Shown here: one piece after another, positions 37,282-46,617 of the stretch
Layout: each line of letters begins with the position of its first letter
Numbering within the stretch: the first letter of the stretch is position 1
Source of the DNA: Larkinella terrae
Lineage (GTDB): Bacteria > Bacteroidota > Bacteroidia > Cytophagales > Spirosomataceae
NCBI RefSeq assembly: GCF_009668025.1
Contig: NZ_WJXZ01000002.1
Coordinates: 628,069 to 692,068 of the forward strand
DNA length: 64,000 nt
Direction of reading: 5' to 3'
Position numbers and translations under genes: made by a program
The notes under the pieces: generated by a model
What the model saw: only the letters and a program-made list of their open reading frames with translations
What the model was told of the DNA's origin: nothing
Databases searched by the model: none

Positions 37282-37318
37282 TGTCCAGAAACGGACAGCC
37301 GATGTACACAAATGGACA
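37282..37318. promoter_or_regulatory. Tandem dyads, candidate enhancer site
   Basis: TGTCCAGAAACGGACA (37282-37297) is a perfect 5+5 dyad with a six-base centre. TGTACACAAATGGACA (37303-37318) has the same layout with one half-site change. They start exactly 21 bases apart, two helical turns, and lie about 80-115 bases upstream of the predicted start of the permease transcript, as expected for an NtrC-type enhancer. Confidence 0.6.
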
Positions 37319-37359
37319 GCCTGAAAAGAGGAGGAAATAAAGGAAAGTAAAACCGGTGG

Positions 37360-38136
37360 TTAGTTGGAAACCGGTTTCATCTGCAATTGCTCACAGGCTT
37401 TTTCGGCGGCCGATTGTTCGGCTTTTTTCTTGCTGTAGCCGCTGCCCTGCGCAAACGGTTCGTCGTTGACCGTCACCTGCGAAATGAATTCGCGGAAGTG
37501 GTTGTTTCCGCGTTCCGAAATAATAATAAACTCGACTTTTTTGCCTTCGCGCTGCGCCCATTCGATCAGGCGGCTTTTGTAGTTGGCGTTGTTGCTGATC
37601 AGCGCTTCGAGGTCGTAATGCCCGAGCAATTCTTTCAGGATAAACCGGCGGGTAAACCGGAAGCCTTTATCCAGGTAAATAGCTCCAACCAACGCTTCGA
37701 GGGCGTCGCCGTACATCGACGTGCGGGAAGGCACGATGCCCCGGTTGCGGCTGCCGTCGTATTCGATCAGGTTTTCCAGACCGATTTTGCGCGCAATGCC
37801 GTTCAGGGTTTCGCGATTGACGATCCGGGAGCGGATTTCGGTCAGGAAGCCTTCGTCTTTGTACGGGAATTTTTTGAAGAGAAACTCGGCAATCACCATG
37901 CCCAAAACCGCATCACCCAGGTATTCCAGCCGTTCATTGGATTCTTTAAAACCCTTGATGGCTGTTTCTTTCGAAGCCGACGTATGCCGGAACGCAAGCT
38001 GGTACAAACCAACGTTATTTGGCGCTTCGCCAATGATGTGTTCGACGGAGCGCTTAAATTTTTTGCGTTCGCTGTTTCCAAACCGGAAAAAACTGCGAAT
38101 AGGCTCGAAAAAGGTGTCGGTTAAAGCGGCTTGCAC
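37360..38136 (-). CDS. rnc: Ribonuclease III
   Basis: A 258-residue double-stranded-RNA endonuclease for rRNA and mRNA processing. The catalytic domain has the signature NERLEYLGDAVLGMVIAE, and the C-terminal dsRNA-binding domain ends KKKAEQSAAEKACEQL. The start is a GTG at 38136, ten bases after the fabF stop; no in-frame ATG precedes the catalytic region. The order acpP-fabF-rnc is conserved in many bacteria. Confidence 0.96.
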   Translation of the reverse strand: MQAALTDTFFEPIRSFFRFGNSERKKFKRSVEHIIGEAPNNVGLYQLAFRHTSASKETAIKGFKESNERLEYLGDAVLGMVIAEFLFKKFPYKDEGFLTEIRSRIVNRETLNGIARKIGLENLIEYDGSRNRGIVPSRTSMYGDALEALVGAIYLDKGFRFTRRFILKELLGHYDLEALISNNANYKSRLIEWAQREGKKVEFIIISERGNNHFREFISQVTVNDEPFAQGSGYSKKKAEQSAAEKACEQLQMKPVSN

Positions 38137-38145
38137 GCGGCTGTT

Positions 38146-39399
38146 TCAGGACTCAAGTTTGCGAAATATAACAGAAAAATTGTGACCGCCAAAACCGAAT
38201 GTATTGCTCAGGGCAACATTGATGGTGCGTTTCTGAGCTTCGTTAAACGTAAAATTCAGTTCCGGGTTAAATTGTTCGTCGTCGGTAAAGTGATTGATGG
38301 TGGGTGGAACAATACCGTACTTCATCGCCATCAGGCAGGCAATTGCTTCGATGGCTCCGGCAGCACCCAGCAGGTGACCCGTCATGGACTTGGTCGAACT
38401 GATGTTCACCTTGTACGCATGGTCGCCGAAAACCTTCTCAATCGCAACTGCTTCACTAACGTCGCCGAGAGGGGTGGAGGTTCCATGCACATTGATGTAA
38501 TCGATGGCTTCCGGCCCGATCTGGGCATCGTCGAGCGCATCTTTCATGACATTGATGGCACCCAGGCCTTCCGGGTGGGGCGCCGTAATGTGGTAAGCGT
38601 CGGACGACATGCCGCCCCCGATCAGTTCGGCGTAAATTTTGGCACCCCGCGCTTTGGCGTGTTCGTATTCCTCCAGAATAAGAGCCCCGGCACCTTCGCC
38701 CAACACAAAACCGTCGCGGTCTTTGTCGAACGGCCGCGAAGCGGTTTCCGGGGAGTCGTTCCGCTCCGAAAGCGCGCGCAGCGCATTGAAACCGCCCACA
38801 CCGGCTTCGGTTACGGCCGCTTCGGAACCGCCGGAAATGGCGATGTTCAAACGGCCCAGCCGAATAAAGTTGAAGGCATCGATCATGGCGTTGGTGGCCG
38901 AAGCGCAGGCCGAAACCGTCACGTAATTGACACCGTGAAAACCGTAGCGAATCGAGAGCATGCCCGATGCACTGTCGGCAATCATTTTCGGAATGAAGAA
39001 CGGATTATAACGGGGAGAACCATCGCCGGTTGCGTAATTTTTGACTTCGTCTTCAAAGGTTTTCAGACCTCCGATTCCGGAACCCCAGATGACACCGGCT
39101 TTATTTAAATCGAGCTGCGTAAGGTCGAGCCCGGCATCCTTGACGGCTTCGTCGGCTACAATGAGCGCATACTGCGCGAAAGGATCCATCTTACGAGCGT
39201 CCTGCCGAGGAATAAACTGGTTGATATCCAGATTTTTAACTTCGCAGGCGAATTTTGTCCGAAATTTTTCGGCATTAAATTTAGTAATCGGACCGGCGCC
39301 ACTTACACCGGCAGATAAGCCGCTCCAGAACTCTTGTACTGTGTTACCAATCGGCGTAAGAGCGCCCAGGCCGGTGATTACTACTCGTTTAAAAGGCAT
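38146..39399 (-). CDS. fabF: Beta-ketoacyl-ACP synthase II
   Basis: A 417-residue condensing enzyme that elongates acyl-ACP with malonyl-ACP. The nucleophile is Cys165 in VSACASATNA, and the two catalytic His are in NVHGTSTPLGD and KSMTGHLLGAAG. GFGGHN closes the active site. It lies 23 bases after acpP, with rnc next, in a conserved fatty-acid gene block. Confidence 0.97.
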   Translation of the reverse strand: MPFKRVVITGLGALTPIGNTVQEFWSGLSAGVSGAGPITKFNAEKFRTKFACEVKNLDINQFIPRQDARKMDPFAQYALIVADEAVKDAGLDLTQLDLNKAGVIWGSGIGGLKTFEDEVKNYATGDGSPRYNPFFIPKMIADSASGMLSIRYGFHGVNYVTVSACASATNAMIDAFNFIRLGRLNIAISGGSEAAVTEAGVGGFNALRALSERNDSPETASRPFDKDRDGFVLGEGAGALILEEYEHAKARGAKIYAELIGGGMSSDAYHITAPHPEGLGAINVMKDALDDAQIGPEAIDYINVHGTSTPLGDVSEAVAIEKVFGDHAYKVNISSTKSMTGHLLGAAGAIEAIACLMAMKYGIVPPTINHFTDDEQFNPELNFTFNEAQKRTINVALSNTFGFGGHNFSVIFRKLES

Positions 39400-39422
39400 A
39401 GAATGAACTACAAATGAAAAGC

Positions 39423-39659
39423 TTATTTCACATTCTCTTCCAGATACGTGATGGCTTGCCCAACCGTACCGATGTTTTCCGCCTGATCGTCCGGAATAGA
39501 GATGTTAAACTCTTTTTCAAATTCCATAATCAGTTCAACTGTGTCGAGCGAATCAGCGCCCAGATCGTTGGTGAAGCTGGCTTCCGGCGTTACCTCCGAT
39601 TCCTCAACACCCAGTTTTTCAACAATGATTGCTTTTACTTTGTCTGCAATTTCTGACAT
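39423..39659 (-). CDS. acpP: Acyl carrier protein
   Basis: A 78-residue carrier for acyl chains in fatty-acid synthesis. The phosphopantetheine site is Ser37 in [15 protein letters not shown]. The protein is acidic and of standard length. The open frame continues upstream, but the ATG at 39659 begins the family sequence [18 protein letters not shown]. It is first in acpP-fabF-rnc and has a good promoter at 39692-39722. Confidence 0.97.
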   Translation of the reverse strand: MSEIADKVKAIIVEKLGVEESEVTPEASFTNDLGADSLDTVELIMEFEKEFNISIPDDQAENIGTVGQAITYLEENVK

Positions 39660-40061
39660 TTCGGTATGCGTTTGGGGTTCTAAAAACTGTGCAAAGAAAG
39701 AGATTAAAAACAGTATTGTCAAATAATTTTTTCTACCGAAAATCGTTTAAAAGGGCTTGGTTTTTTTTGTAAAAAGACAGATTAACAGCCTATTACAAAA
39801 TAAAATTGTATTTGACAACCGAACCATATTATCCGTAATTGTTCACACAAAAACCGGCCGAATCAGGGTTATTCCATTTCTTCGGAGATAATATCAGGAT
39901 GTCTGACCGACAATAAACGGTTTAATTTTATTGTCGCCAACCCGGGCGGTGAAATAAACCTGCTGAAAACCGCAAAAGTTATTTTGGAGCCCCATTCGGT
40001 AGATTCGGGTCCTTCAAGATAGGTCAATTGTGTAGCTTTGTACGAAAATTTTAAAACGGCT
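39660..40061. other. Divergent spacer, acpP / kdsA
   Basis: A roughly 400-base AT-rich spacer holding the acpP promoter and, at 40033-40040, a perfect -7 box TAGCTTTG for kdsA. A minus-strand frame of 123 codons overlaps kdsA and has no family resemblance. Nothing else is seen. Confidence 0.5.
39692..39722 (-). promoter_or_regulatory. Promoter of acpP-fabF-rnc
   Basis: On the minus strand: TTG (39722-39720), a 20-base spacer, and TTTCTTTG (39699-39692), which differs from TAnnTTTG at one base. It lies 33 bases before the acpP start codon. Confidence 0.6.
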
Positions 40062-40871
40062 GTGAATATTCCCAAATTGAAACATAGCGGTTCCGGTAAC
40101 TTCTTTCTGATTGCCGGGCCATGTGCCATTGAAAACCGCCCAATGGCGCTGGATATTGCCGCAAAACTGGTCGATATCACGAATCGGCTGGAAATTCCGT
40201 TCCTGTTTAAAGGTTCGTATCGCAAGGCAAACCGCACCAAACTGAACTCGTTTACCGGTATTGGTGACGTTGCTGCGCTGGAAATTCTGAAGGAAGTGGG
40301 CGAGACGTTCGACGTTCCGACGGTTACCGATTTCCACGAATCGCACGAAGCCGCAATGGCGGCCCACTACGTAGACGTATTACAAATACCGGCTTTTCTG
40401 TGCCGCCAGACCGATATGCTCACTGCGGCTGCCGAAACCGGTAAGGTTGTCAATATCAAAAAAGGACAATTTATGTCGGGCGATTCGATGGCATTTGCGG
40501 TCGAAAAAGTGAAATCCGTTAACCCCGATGCAGCGGTTTTTCTGACCGACCGGGGCAATTCGTTCGGCTATGGCGACCTGATTGTCGATTACCGCAATCT
40601 GCCGGTGATGCAGGCCCATGGCGTTCCGGTCGTGATGGACTGCACGCACTCGCTGCAACAGCCCAACCAGTCGTCGGGTGTGACGGGCGGCAAACCGGCG
40701 CTGATTGCTACGATTGCCAAAGCCGCCATTGCGGTGGGCGCCGACGGCTTGTTCATCGAAACGCACCCCAATCCGTCGGAAGCGAAATCGGATGGCGCTA
40801 ATATGTTGCCGTTGAATCAGTTGGAAGAATTGCTGGCGAAACTGGTGCGGATCCGGAAAGCAATATCCTGA
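40062..40871 (+). CDS. kdsA: 3-deoxy-D-manno-octulosonate 8-phosphate synthase
   Basis: A 269-residue TIM-barrel aldolase that condenses phosphoenolpyruvate with arabinose-5-phosphate to give KDO-8-phosphate for lipopolysaccharide. Family segments are FFLIAGPCAIEN, FKGSYRKANRTKLNSF, the Asp-rich TVTDFHE, and MDCTHSLQQPNQ; IETHPNP is also present. Lack of a Cys at PCAIEN+1 does not settle the metal class. I chose the GTG at 40062, because the alternative TTG at 40038 is the last three bases of the -7 box TAGCTTTG. Confidence 0.9.
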   Translation: MNIPKLKHSGSGNFFLIAGPCAIENRPMALDIAAKLVDITNRLEIPFLFKGSYRKANRTKLNSFTGIGDVAALEILKEVGETFDVPTVTDFHESHEAAMAAHYVDVLQIPAFLCRQTDMLTAAAETGKVVNIKKGQFMSGDSMAFAVEKVKSVNPDAAVFLTDRGNSFGYGDLIVDYRNLPVMQAHGVPVVMDCTHSLQQPNQSSGVTGGKPALIATIAKAAIAVGADGLFIETHPNPSEAKSDGANMLPLNQLEELLAKLVRIRKAIS

Positions 40872-40929
40872 CGACAATCAGTAGAAACAGTCGCCCGGAC
40901 GCTCTACCACCAAACTATATCTCATAGCC

Positions 40930-41760
40930 ATGCAAACCCGGTACACAACCAACCCCACCGATTTTAAAAACTACGACACCGACCGCATCCGTCGGGATTT
41001 TCTCATCGAAAATCTGTTTCAGCCCGATGCATTTGAGTTCGTTTATTCCCATTACGACCGGATGATTGTGGGCGGAATCATGCCCGTTGGCCGTCCGCAA
41101 ACCTTGCCTACTTACGACGAGCTGAAAGCCGATTTCTTTCTGGAACGGCGCGAGCTGGGAATTATCAACGTCGCCGGTGACGGTACGGTAACCGTTGATG
41201 GCCAGGAATTTAAGCTGGCGAAAAAAGATTGCTTATACGTTGGACTGGGTAGTCGGAATGTGGTTTTTACCAGCGATCAGGCCGACCAGCCTGCCAAATT
41301 TGCCTTGATTTCAACGCCCGCACACCGCGCCTGTCCGACCGCCAGATTAACCTCTGCCGAAGCCTCGCCGGTTGATCTGGGGGCGCAGGAAACCGCTAAC
41401 CAGCGAACGATTTATAAGTACATTCATGCCGACGGTCTGCAAAGCAGCCAGCTGGTCATGGGCTTGACGACACTGAAGCCTGGAAGCATCTGGAATACCA
41501 TGCCGCCCCACGTGCACGACCGCCGGATGGAAGCCTACATTTATTTCGATATTCCTGAGAATCAGCGGGTCTTTCACCTGATGGGTCATCCGCAGGAGAC
41601 TCGTCACCTGGTGGTTGCCAGCGATCAGGCGATTCTGTCGCCACCCTGGTCGATTCATTCGGGTGCCGGAACCACCAATTACTCGTTTATCTGGGCCATG
41701 GCGGGGGAAAATTACACCTTTACCGATATGGATTTTGTCCAATTGACCGCCATTCGGTGA
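40930..41760 (+). CDS. kduI: 4-deoxy-L-threo-5-hexosulose-uronate isomerase
   Basis: A 276-residue cupin enzyme that isomerises 5-keto-4-deoxyuronate in uronate (pectin or glycosaminoglycan) breakdown. The metal-binding His/Glu cluster lies in MPPHVHDRRMEAYIYF, and a final His is in PPWSIHSGAG. Length and ends match the family. No kduD, lyase or transporter gene is adjacent, so the pathway is scattered or partial here. It follows kdsA by 58 bases. Confidence 0.95.
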   Translation: MQTRYTTNPTDFKNYDTDRIRRDFLIENLFQPDAFEFVYSHYDRMIVGGIMPVGRPQTLPTYDELKADFFLERRELGIINVAGDGTVTVDGQEFKLAKKDCLYVGLGSRNVVFTSDQADQPAKFALISTPAHRACPTARLTSAEASPVDLGAQETANQRTIYKYIHADGLQSSQLVMGLTTLKPGSIWNTMPPHVHDRRMEAYIYFDIPENQRVFHLMGHPQETRHLVVASDQAILSPPWSIHSGAGTTNYSFIWAMAGENYTFTDMDFVQLTAIR

Positions 41761-41940
41761 AAGGGTTCGCTGAGGCAGCTGCGTGTTTTAGTTAGAATAG
41801 AAGAGTGATAGAGATTTAATTTGTATTTAATAATAAAGTTGATTGAACGGGAAAGCCTGATTATCAGCTAGTAGAGTGTTGTTCACTTAACATATTCGTC
41901 GGGTCCGCATGGTGCTGTTATAAAAATGTTACCAGATACA

Positions 41941-41963
41941 GTTACCTTTGATGGTTACCTTTG
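41941..41963 (+). repeat. Duplicated -7-like sequence
   Basis: GTTACCTTTG occurs at 41941-41950 and 41954-41963, so two TACCTTTG boxes sit 13 bases apart just upstream of the PhyH gene start at 41988. Neither has a TTG at the usual -33 distance. Confidence 0.6.
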
Positions 41964-41987
41964 CATGTTATTTCGTCACCTGAAACT

Positions 41988-43010
41988 ATGTCCATCGTAA
42001 ACAAAGCCAGGCAGGCCTATCACAAATTGTTTCCTGCCCCTGTCCTAAAAGATTTTCCAAAAGAGAATTTGCCCTGGATTGACCAGAAAAATCCGGACAT
42101 TGAAGGATTTGTGAAGCAATTCCCGAAAGCCCTTCAATTACCTTATGATCTGACCGAAAAACTCCATTTTTGGAAGGAAAACGGGTATGTCATTCTGGAG
42201 CAGGTTATTTCGGATGATCTGATCGATGCCTACCTTGCCGATGTGCAGGAGCTGATTGAAAAGCACAAAGAATACGACATTACGATTCGGATCGACCGGC
42301 CCGAGTATGTCAAGCATCCGGTGATGAAAGTTCGGGATGTGCCGCGCGAAATCATTGAAGGACAGTATATTAAAGTAATGGACTTCCACAATGCATCGGT
42401 CGCTGGCAAGAAACTAATGCTGCACAAGGCCATCGTGTCTTTTCTGGAGGCCATCTTTAATGAGAAAGTCGTGGCCATGCAAAGCCTGACTTTCCTGTAT
42501 GGTTCGCAGCAGGAAACACACCAGGATTTTCCCTATGTTGTTCCGCAGGTTCCCAGCCACCTGGCGGCAGCCTGGATTGCCCTGGAAGATGTGAAACCCG
42601 GATCGGGCGAACTGCATTATTACGTCGGTTCCCACAAAATCCAGAAGTTTAACTGGGGGAATGGTATTTTTTTCAATGCAGAATCGACCAAAAATCCGAC
42701 GGATTTCGGTAAATACCTGAGTGCGGAATGCGAACGTCTGGGTCTGGAGAAAAAGACGCTTTTAATAAAGAAAGGAGATGTGCTGATCTGGCATGCGGCT
42801 CTGGCCCACGGTGGTGAACCGATTCTGGATGATAATCTGACCCGTAAATCCTACGTCTGCCACTATTCGTCGGCGCTGGGTTATTTCCGTCATCGTCACG
42901 ATCTCGTTAACGAACCCATCCGGATCAACATGAACGGTGCCGATGTGTTTGCTGACCCCAAATTGACCTCTTACGAAGATTCGTTTAAACGCGGGGTGAA
43001 CATTAATTAA
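41988..43010 (+). CDS. Phytanoyl-CoA dioxygenase-family protein
   Basis: A 340-residue Fe(II)/2-oxoglutarate oxygenase. The iron ligands should be His and Asp in QETHQDFPY and the distal His in WHAALAHGGEPI, with Arg in NLTRKSYVCHY binding 2-oxoglutarate. The segment WIALEDVKPGSGELHYYVGSH is typical of PhyH. The substrate is unknown; bacterial members act on lipids and on small natural products. The ATG at 41988 is chosen over a TTG nine codons upstream. It stands alone with its own terminator. Confidence 0.85.
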   Translation: MSIVNKARQAYHKLFPAPVLKDFPKENLPWIDQKNPDIEGFVKQFPKALQLPYDLTEKLHFWKENGYVILEQVISDDLIDAYLADVQELIEKHKEYDITIRIDRPEYVKHPVMKVRDVPREIIEGQYIKVMDFHNASVAGKKLMLHKAIVSFLEAIFNEKVVAMQSLTFLYGSQQETHQDFPYVVPQVPSHLAAAWIALEDVKPGSGELHYYVGSHKIQKFNWGNGIFFNAESTKNPTDFGKYLSAECERLGLEKKTLLIKKGDVLIWHAALAHGGEPILDDNLTRKSYVCHYSSALGYFRHRHDLVNEPIRINMNGADVFADPKLTSYEDSFKRGVNIN

Positions 43011-43032
43011 CCGTTCACGCAGCCGGTTTTAT

Positions 43033-43065
43033 AAAAAAATGCCCGCCAATCCGGCGGGCATTTTT
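43033..43065. terminator. Terminator after the PhyH gene
   Basis: The stem AATGCCCGCC / GGCGGGCATT with loop AATCC is flanked by A and T runs, so it works in both directions between two convergent genes. Confidence 0.92.
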
Positions 43066-43103
43066 CAAATCTACCAATCTCTATTATAACTTCATGAAGT
43101 TCG

Positions 43104-43859
43104 TTAGTTAGCGCTCTTGATCGAGCTGGCACCGGACGTATTGGAGCGAATGGACGCCGAACCCCGGTAAGTCAGGCTGCTGGCTCCGCTGGCTTCGGCA
43201 TCGAGCCGGTCGGTGACGTTCATGCGGGCGCTGCTGGCTCCTGATAAGTCTACGGTGGCATTCGCTACTTTCAAATCATAGGCTTTCAGCGTCGTTGCCC
43301 CCGAAACTTCCCCTTCCAGCCGCTTGGCCTGGCCGGTCAGTGTCACGTTCGATGCGCCGGAAAGATCGACCATCACCCGTTCGGCGTCGACTTCAATGGT
43401 CGAAGTCGATGCGCCGGAAATATCGACGCCGAGTTCCTTGAGGTTCCGGAAACCGGTTACATCGGAACGGGAAGCACCCGAAAAAGAAACACTTTTCAGA
43501 TCCGGCATGGTTACGTTGACCGTCACTCGTTGCCGGTTACGGTTCCAGCCATTTTTATCTTTATACCGAATCTGTAATTTATTGCTGATCACTTTGGCTT
43601 CCAGATCGTCCAGGTCGGAACTACGCCCCGAAGCGGTCACTTTATAACCACTTCCGCGCGAAACGTGAATGGTGAAGGCGCTGCCCAGATCGAGCCGGTT
43701 GAAGTCGCTGACGTTGAAAGTACGGGTTTCGTCCTGCACACTCAGGTTACTCATAATTTCCATCAACTGGCTTCCCGAAGGACTGATGGCGGCAACTGAT
43801 AAAACCGCCACGGATAGCACAAATGGCGTCAATAAGGTGAGGGCAAATGGCCTTTTCAT
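43104..43859 (-). CDS. GIN-domain (DUF2807) exported protein
   Basis: A 251-residue exported protein. The signal peptide (MKRPFALTLLTPFVLSVAV) is followed by a GIN/DUF2807 beta-helix with repeated SGAS steps (VSFSGASRSDV, VDISGASTST, VDLSGASNV, VSGATTL and others). It is the short partner of the larger PspC-GIN gene upstream. The domain was named from putative adhesin heads, but no function is proven. The ATG at 43859 precedes the signal peptide. Confidence 0.85.
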   Translation of the reverse strand: MKRPFALTLLTPFVLSVAVLSVAAISPSGSQLMEIMSNLSVQDETRTFNVSDFNRLDLGSAFTIHVSRGSGYKVTASGRSSDLDDLEAKVISNKLQIRYKDKNGWNRNRQRVTVNVTMPDLKSVSFSGASRSDVTGFRNLKELGVDISGASTSTIEVDAERVMVDLSGASNVTLTGQAKRLEGEVSGATTLKAYDLKVANATVDLSGASSARMNVTDRLDAEASGASSLTYRGSASIRSNTSGASSIKSAN

Positions 43860-43938
43860 ATGCAGATGTTTTGAAGGATTTGCGGTAAAGATGCAACGAA
43901 TCTCCAAAACGTTGCACCCTCACCGCGTACCCACGGAG

Positions 43939-43992
43939 TTTAGTCCGTGATTTTATTCAATCAGGTTAGTGGTAAGGATCTTACGGACTAAA
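43939..43992. repeat. Short inverted repeat between GIN genes
   Basis: TTTAGTCCGT (43939-43948) and its exact complement ACGGACTAAA (43983-43992) face each other across 34 bases in the spacer between the two GIN genes. Confidence 0.7.
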
Positions 43993-44020
43993 GCGGCCGC
44001 GGCCGTCCGACCGAAGGTGC

Positions 44021-46579
44021 TTACTCCTGATTCCGGGGGCCGTTGACGCTGCTGGCTCCGCTGGTTCTGGAGTTCAGATCGGTTACCGTTCCAAACTCGG
44101 CATTGCTGGCTCCCGAGGCATTCACATCGGCACGTCCTACGTTCATCGACGTCGCATCGAGTTTGCAGGCTCCCGATAACTGCGCATCCAGGCTGTTGGT
44201 ACGTCCCCGCAGGGTGGCTTTCGACGCACCCGTCAGGTCCAGATCAAGTTTGTTGGTTTTTACGTCCAGCAATGCTTTGCAGGCGCCGGTCAGGTCCACA
44301 TCCAGGTTATCGATGTTGTCGAAACCGCTCACGATCGACTGGGTTGCGCCTGAGAAATGGATCGAATTTACGTTCGGCATCGAAACGGTGATGCCGATGC
44401 GCTTGCGGTTTTTCCACTTGAAGATTCCTTTGTCGCGGAAATCGACGTGCAGTTCGCCGTTTTCCACCCGAACGCGGAGGTCGTCGATGTCTTCTTCGCG
44501 GCCATCGGCCACTACCCGGAACGCTGAATCCTGTTTGATTCGCACGGCAAAGGCACCACCCATGTCAATCTTCGAGAAGTTGGCGGCTTCAAACTGGCGG
44601 GTATATTCGCCTTTGTGGTTGAAATCATCACCCAGTTCATTGCGGAGAACTTCGTCGATGGCGTCGTTGGTATCAAAATCCCGTTCGTAATGGTCTTCGT
44701 TCAGTTGGCGCGGGCGGTTGAGGGACACCAGACCGTCGGCTTTCGTGAATTTCCAGATGCTGGATTTCATGCGGTCAATTTCCTCATTCCCGAATTCGTT
44801 GCGGATGTGCCGGGCAAAAGCTTCGGTCATGCGGAACGGGCGTTCGTAGGGAATATAAACCGTGAGGTCGATGTCCTGATCCCGGAACCGGGCGCCCGAC
44901 TTGATCTCGTAACTATCATCAAACCGCACCAGCGAGTCTTTCACGGCCCAGTTATAAATCACCGTCTTCGCATTCCGCTGGGCTTCCTGACGGGTTGGAC
45001 CCTGCGCTTCGTATCGTTTTAGCAATTTCCAGGAAGCTCCATCAATGCCTTCCAGTTCGATCGACGTATGAAAATCACCGTCATGGTTGTCGATATCGTT
45101 GATATCGAGCGTCGGAATGGCGGCCGGAAGCTGGATAACTTCGGTTTCTTCGACCACGCCGGTCCGGCTGAACTCACTAACTATCTGCGGAATCGTGGCG
45201 GCCAGACCAACCAGACCCAAAAACCAGATGCACAACAGCGTCAGTGAAATGCCCGTAGTAACCAGCGCCCGCTGTGTGATGATCATAATTCCCAGAATGG
45301 CCAGACCCAGACCCGGCAGAAAAACCGCTACGAAGGCCGACAAAATCATCGGGGGAGAGATTTCACGCTGAAGCATGTACGGAATGTCACTGCCTCCGAA
45401 GTGGATGCCCCGCAACCCGAAAACCGTACCCAATACGCCCAGGGCGCCCATCATGATTGCAAAACCGACCACGACCAGAAACACCCCGGCCAACACCCGT
45501 ACGATCGATACCGTACCCCGCGCCATCGGACCTAATATACTGGCCAGACCGTTGAAAATACTGGCAATGATGCGAAACGGGAACAGTAAAACTTTGGCTA
45601 CGGTGCTTTCTTCGGCGGTTTCGTTGATATCAAGGCTGCGCTTGATATTGCTCTCGATGTTCGAGAGCGTAATGGGCTCCCCCTGCATTTCCATCTTTTC
45701 GGTTAAGGTATTGGCCGTAGGAGAGATGATCCAGAGAACGAGGTAAGCCAGAAAACCGGTACCAAATAGAAAAATGGTCAGCACAAACAACAGGCGAACC
45801 ACGCCGGAATCGGTGCCAAAGTAAGCGGCAATACCCGAAGCAACCCCGCCCAGCACTTTGTCGTCCGGATTTCGGTAAAATTTCTTGACACTTTTGTCAT
45901 CTTCGAGGGTGGTCGAACCCGGAAACGCAATCCACATGGCGATGTACAGGACCACGGTAAAACCGGAAAGGCCGCCAAAAAACTCACCGCCACCACCCAT
46001 GATGCCGCTGAACGGCGGCAGCGCCAGAATGAGCGTTACGAAAACCAGCCGCACCCAAACCGGGTCGATGTTGAAATAATTGGCAATCCCGGCCGCTACT
46101 CCACCGGCGATTTTCCGGCGTAAGTCGCGGTACAGTTTGCGGGGGGCCGTATGGGCGGGGCGCGGAGGCACCGGACCGGTTCCGGCCGAACCACCGGTTT
46201 TCTGCTCCCGGCTTTCGCTGGCGGGGCGGGCGGATTCAAACGCCGATTGCGAACGACCGGCGGCTGAAGAACTGGCTCCGATGCTGTCTTCCTCCTCGAT
46301 CGCTTCAAAATCGGCGACGGTGCCCATCGACTGGATCAATTCGTTGACATCCTCCAGCGTCACCACCTGACGCGGACTGGCCTGTTTTTCGGCGGCTTTG
46401 AGCTTGTTGATCAGTTTTTCGGCAATCCGGTTTTCGATGTCGGTGATGATTTCCTGGCTGTCTTCGTAGGTCGAAAAGTAGTGTTGAATCGACGTGAGAT
46501 AACCCTTTAATTTATCGTAGCCATCCTCCTCGATGTGGAAGATCACTCCGCTTATATTTATACTGATGGTCTTTTTCAT
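44021..46579 (-). CDS. PspC- and GIN-domain membrane protein
   Basis: An 852-residue membrane protein. The N-terminal region (1-100) is acidic, and a Ser/Pro linker follows. Two PspC-like membrane domains come next (RKIAGGVAAGIANYFNIDPVW and KVLGGVASGIAAYFGTDSGVV). Several more membrane helices span about 330-480. The C-terminal GIN/DUF2807 beta-helix (about 670-850) has repeated SGA/TGA steps. PspC proteins elsewhere sense inner-membrane stress. It lies 38 bases after padR, and the small GIN gene follows, so the three form an operon. Confidence 0.87.
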   Translation of the reverse strand: MKKTISINISGVIFHIEEDGYDKLKGYLTSIQHYFSTYEDSQEIITDIENRIAEKLINKLKAAEKQASPRQVVTLEDVNELIQSMGTVADFEAIEEEDSIGASSSAAGRSQSAFESARPASESREQKTGGSAGTGPVPPRPAHTAPRKLYRDLRRKIAGGVAAGIANYFNIDPVWVRLVFVTLILALPPFSGIMGGGGEFFGGLSGFTVVLYIAMWIAFPGSTTLEDDKSVKKFYRNPDDKVLGGVASGIAAYFGTDSGVVRLLFVLTIFLFGTGFLAYLVLWIISPTANTLTEKMEMQGEPITLSNIESNIKRSLDINETAEESTVAKVLLFPFRIIASIFNGLASILGPMARGTVSIVRVLAGVFLVVVGFAIMMGALGVLGTVFGLRGIHFGGSDIPYMLQREISPPMILSAFVAVFLPGLGLAILGIMIITQRALVTTGISLTLLCIWFLGLVGLAATIPQIVSEFSRTGVVEETEVIQLPAAIPTLDINDIDNHDGDFHTSIELEGIDGASWKLLKRYEAQGPTRQEAQRNAKTVIYNWAVKDSLVRFDDSYEIKSGARFRDQDIDLTVYIPYERPFRMTEAFARHIRNEFGNEEIDRMKSSIWKFTKADGLVSLNRPRQLNEDHYERDFDTNDAIDEVLRNELGDDFNHKGEYTRQFEAANFSKIDMGGAFAVRIKQDSAFRVVADGREEDIDDLRVRVENGELHVDFRDKGIFKWKNRKRIGITVSMPNVNSIHFSGATQSIVSGFDNIDNLDVDLTGACKALLDVKTNKLDLDLTGASKATLRGRTNSLDAQLSGACKLDATSMNVGRADVNASGASNAEFGTVTDLNSRTSGASSVNGPRNQE

Positions 46580-46617
46580 GGCAAAAACGCGTGTGAAAGA
46601 GTCGTGATGTGTTTAGG

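Noticed and set aside
39869-40240. 123-codon minus-strand ORF upstream of kdsA
   Set aside because: It overlaps the start of kdsA antisense and resembles no known family.
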